NCBI GenBank assembly: GCA_963817635.1
Contig: CAWFPR010000005.1
Location: 248,001 to 312,000, forward strand
Length of the DNA: 64,000 nt
Source: CAWFPR01 sp963817635
Lineage (GTDB): Bacteria > Acidobacteriota > Vicinamibacteria > Vicinamibacterales > 2-12-FULL-66-21
Direction: 5' to 3'
Below are positions 62,312-64,000 of this stretch, in pieces; within the stretch, counting starts at the first letter, position 1, and each line of letters begins with the position of its first letter. The notes under the pieces are model-generated. The model saw nothing but the letters and a program-made list of their open reading frames with translations, did no database searches and had not been told where the DNA came from. Made by a program: the position numbers and the translations under genes.

Positions 62312-63663
62312 TCACTTGCGGGCAAGGTGCGCGAGGCCCCAGGCGCGGGTGCGTCGCGCGGTGACCGCCTCGGCACCGTCCATGGACTCCTGCAATCCAT
62401 CGCGCTATCGACATCCGCCCACGGCTCGAGCATGACGATCGGGATGTGGTGAGCGTTCGCCGCGCCAAGTGTCTGCGCAAGTACCCGATCCGTGCTCCAA
62501 TCGACCTGTTCGAACAGCGCGGCATGAGGCCGGTTCATTCCAATCAGGTAGTAGCCGCCGTCGGCAGCCGGTCCGAGCACGACGCGATCCGGGTGTCCGT
62601 GCAGTGCGTCAAATGCGCCGCGAAGCATGGCGGAAGGCAGATCCGGCAGGTCGGAGCCCACCACCACGATCGACTCGACGCCAGGCGCATGACGTCCTCG
62701 AAGACGTATCTCATGCGCTGACCAAGGTCCGCCCCTCGCTGGGCGATGACATCCACGGCCGGTCCCGCGAACTCGCGCATCGCTTCACAGGCCTCCGCCG
62801 GTTCACACGCGATGATGTGCGCGACAGACGTGCATGCCTTCGGGACGTCAAGGGTATCGAGAAAGAGCGCGCGGCGGCCAATCCGCACGGCAGGCGTCAT
62901 CGACCGGGACATCGAGCGGGGTCTTGCCACCGGTCCACGGTGCTCGCGCCATGAGCACCACGGCGCTGGCCTTTCGCTCGAAGTACTGCTGCGCCAGCCC
63001 CGACGGGGCCGCGCCTGACACGTAGCGCGTTGCAAGGCTGAGGTTCCGAATGCTCCGCCGTGTCCACCCCTCCCGTTTCCATCGGCGGGCGGACGTGCGC
63101 ACGACCTCGCGAGAACGCAGCAGGCGTCCTCTCCGTCTCGCCCGGCGTACGAGGTCGACGTCTTCCATGAGCGGAAGGTCGCGATACCCGTGCATGGCCT
63201 CGAACGTCCTACGTCGTATGAACAGCGCCTGGTCACCTTACGGAAATCCGAAGAGCGCAACTCGCAGCCGCACCCCCAACTCCACGAGTCTCGCTTGCCA
63301 GTCCGGGCTGTCCAGTGCCAGCCTGAACGCGCCCGCGACGACGTCCGCGCGCTGGTCCGCCTGGGCAATGACGCTCATCCAGTCGGTTGGCAGCTCGGAA
63401 TCCGCATGCAGGAACAGCAGCCAGCGACCGCAGGCGATCGCCGCACCGGCATTCATCTGGGAGGCGCGACTTCGAGGCGCAGAGACCCACAGGACATCCG
63501 GATGCCGTTCGCGATCGCCTTGGTACAGGCGTTCCTCGCCCAGGGAACACGCCACGATGACTTCGGCATGCGTCCGGCCGGGCAGGCACTGAAGCGCCCG
63601 AGTCAGGGCATCAGCGTCCCTCCATACAGGGATGACGACGCTCACGAGGCATTTTTCATCCAT
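62312..63663 (-). CDS. Fused glycosyltransferase, TIGR04283 + TIGR04282 type, several frameshifts
   Basis: About 450 residues when joined. The first half is a GT-A enzyme like TIGR04283: CLVSVVIPVWRDADALTRAL, SRASQMNAGAAIACGRWLLF, LHADSELPTDW, then FIRRRTFEAMHGYRDLPLME, DVDLVRRARRRGRL. In one continuous frame (62848-63195) it runs through YVSGAAPSGLAQQYF into the start of a TIGR04282 domain, VVLMARAPWTGGKT, followed by LRGAFDALHGHPDRVVLGPA, DGGYYLIGMNRPHAALFEQV and an end GLAHLARK. The two families usually occur as adjacent genes, and are linked to rSAM/arsenosugar-type pathways. Frame changes lie near 63235, 62870, 62650 and 62395. No radical-SAM partner is in the window. Confidence 0.85.
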
Positions 63664-64000
63664 ACGCGGGATCGGGATGACGTTCAGGAAGAGACGGGCG
63701 AATAGAATTGCCAGGGTTCTCACAACGACGTACAGGGACAGGCTCTCGGACGGGCGGGACGTTGCCCGCCTGTCGAACGGCCTGGACCCTCGATGTTCGC
63801 AACGTCGAGAATAGAGGCTGACCTGTGTAACGATCCGGCCCTGCTCTGGACTGACTCGTAGGGCCAGTGACGCCAGTATCGCCGATCCGGCGCCTTCGGT
63901 GTGGTTCGAGACCCGCACGCAGGGCGCAGCCGGGAATGTACCGTAGACGAGACCAGCCGAGCCGAGGTAATGCATGCCGATCCGTATAGACAATCAGACT
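63664..64000. other. Upstream interval at the window's end
   Basis: About 337 bp before the glycosyltransferase. The minus-strand frame stays open to 63993 but its peptide has no conserved features before MDEKCLVSVVIPVW. A neighbouring gene may lie beyond the window. Confidence 0.4.

Overview
This window is high-GC chromosomal DNA. The gene content suggests an Acidobacteriota bacterium, most plausibly the Vicinamibacteria. The pointers are a DUF1800/DUF1501 pair, two S9 peptidases, ADOP/MacB-type permeases, Tat-exported enzymes, an RND efflux operon and a SWIB-domain protein. This is a family-level inference, because no rRNA or tRNA gene was seen. Many genes are interrupted by frameshifts. 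Some lie in homopolymers and look like uncorrected read errors (for example a G-run near 49620). Others sit in duplicated, internally deleted copies and look like true gene decay.

Layout. 0-6 kb: DUF1800/DUF1501 pair, a fold-type III PLP enzyme, a lone microcompartment shell protein and a secreted protein with a degenerate metallo-beta-lactamase fold. 6-13.4 kb: a TetR-controlled efflux operon. The TetR promoter carries two palindromes, and the RND pump is fused in frame to its TolC-type outer-membrane channel, with a signal-peptide-like segment between them. A 14-unit, 11-bp repeat array that can form a hairpin lies between adaptor and pump. 13.4-20 kb: ThiO-like oxidase, YihY/BrkB membrane protein, secreted proteins, a DUF442 phosphatase-like protein overlapping a PLP decarboxylase, and a beta-barrel protein.

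20-28.7 kb: a frameshift-free arginine region. On the minus strand lie argR, argG, argH and a SixA-like gene; on the plus strand argC, argB, argD, a short NAG synthase and argJ. The control region between them has back-to-back promoters and two ARG-box-like sites. Ornithine carbamoyltransferase (argF) is not in the window. A four-copy 93-bp repeat follows argJ. 29-37.6 kb: a zinc-ribbon protein, beta-lactamase-type hydrolase, MDR oxidoreductase, frameshifted S9 peptidase, beta-barrel protein, GDSL esterase and glycoside hydrolase.

37.8-48.4 kb: a two-component signalling island. It holds a double-receiver regulator, a decayed histidine kinase, and the module [HAMP-PAS kinase; REC-HDOD; REC-kinase], followed by a four-PAS kinase. 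A second, degenerate copy of the module comes next, with both kinases internally deleted and the REC-HDOD gene full of frameshifts. 48.4-52 kb: an ArsR/SRPBCC operon with a palindromic operator, a SWIB protein, and a membrane-protein/HTH pair behind a 25-bp palindrome. 52-64 kb: an S9 peptidase, a DUF1028 protein, an ADOP permease flanked by a 350-bp direct duplication, a Tat-exported aminotransferase, and a fused two-domain glycosyltransferase of the TIGR04283/TIGR04282 type.
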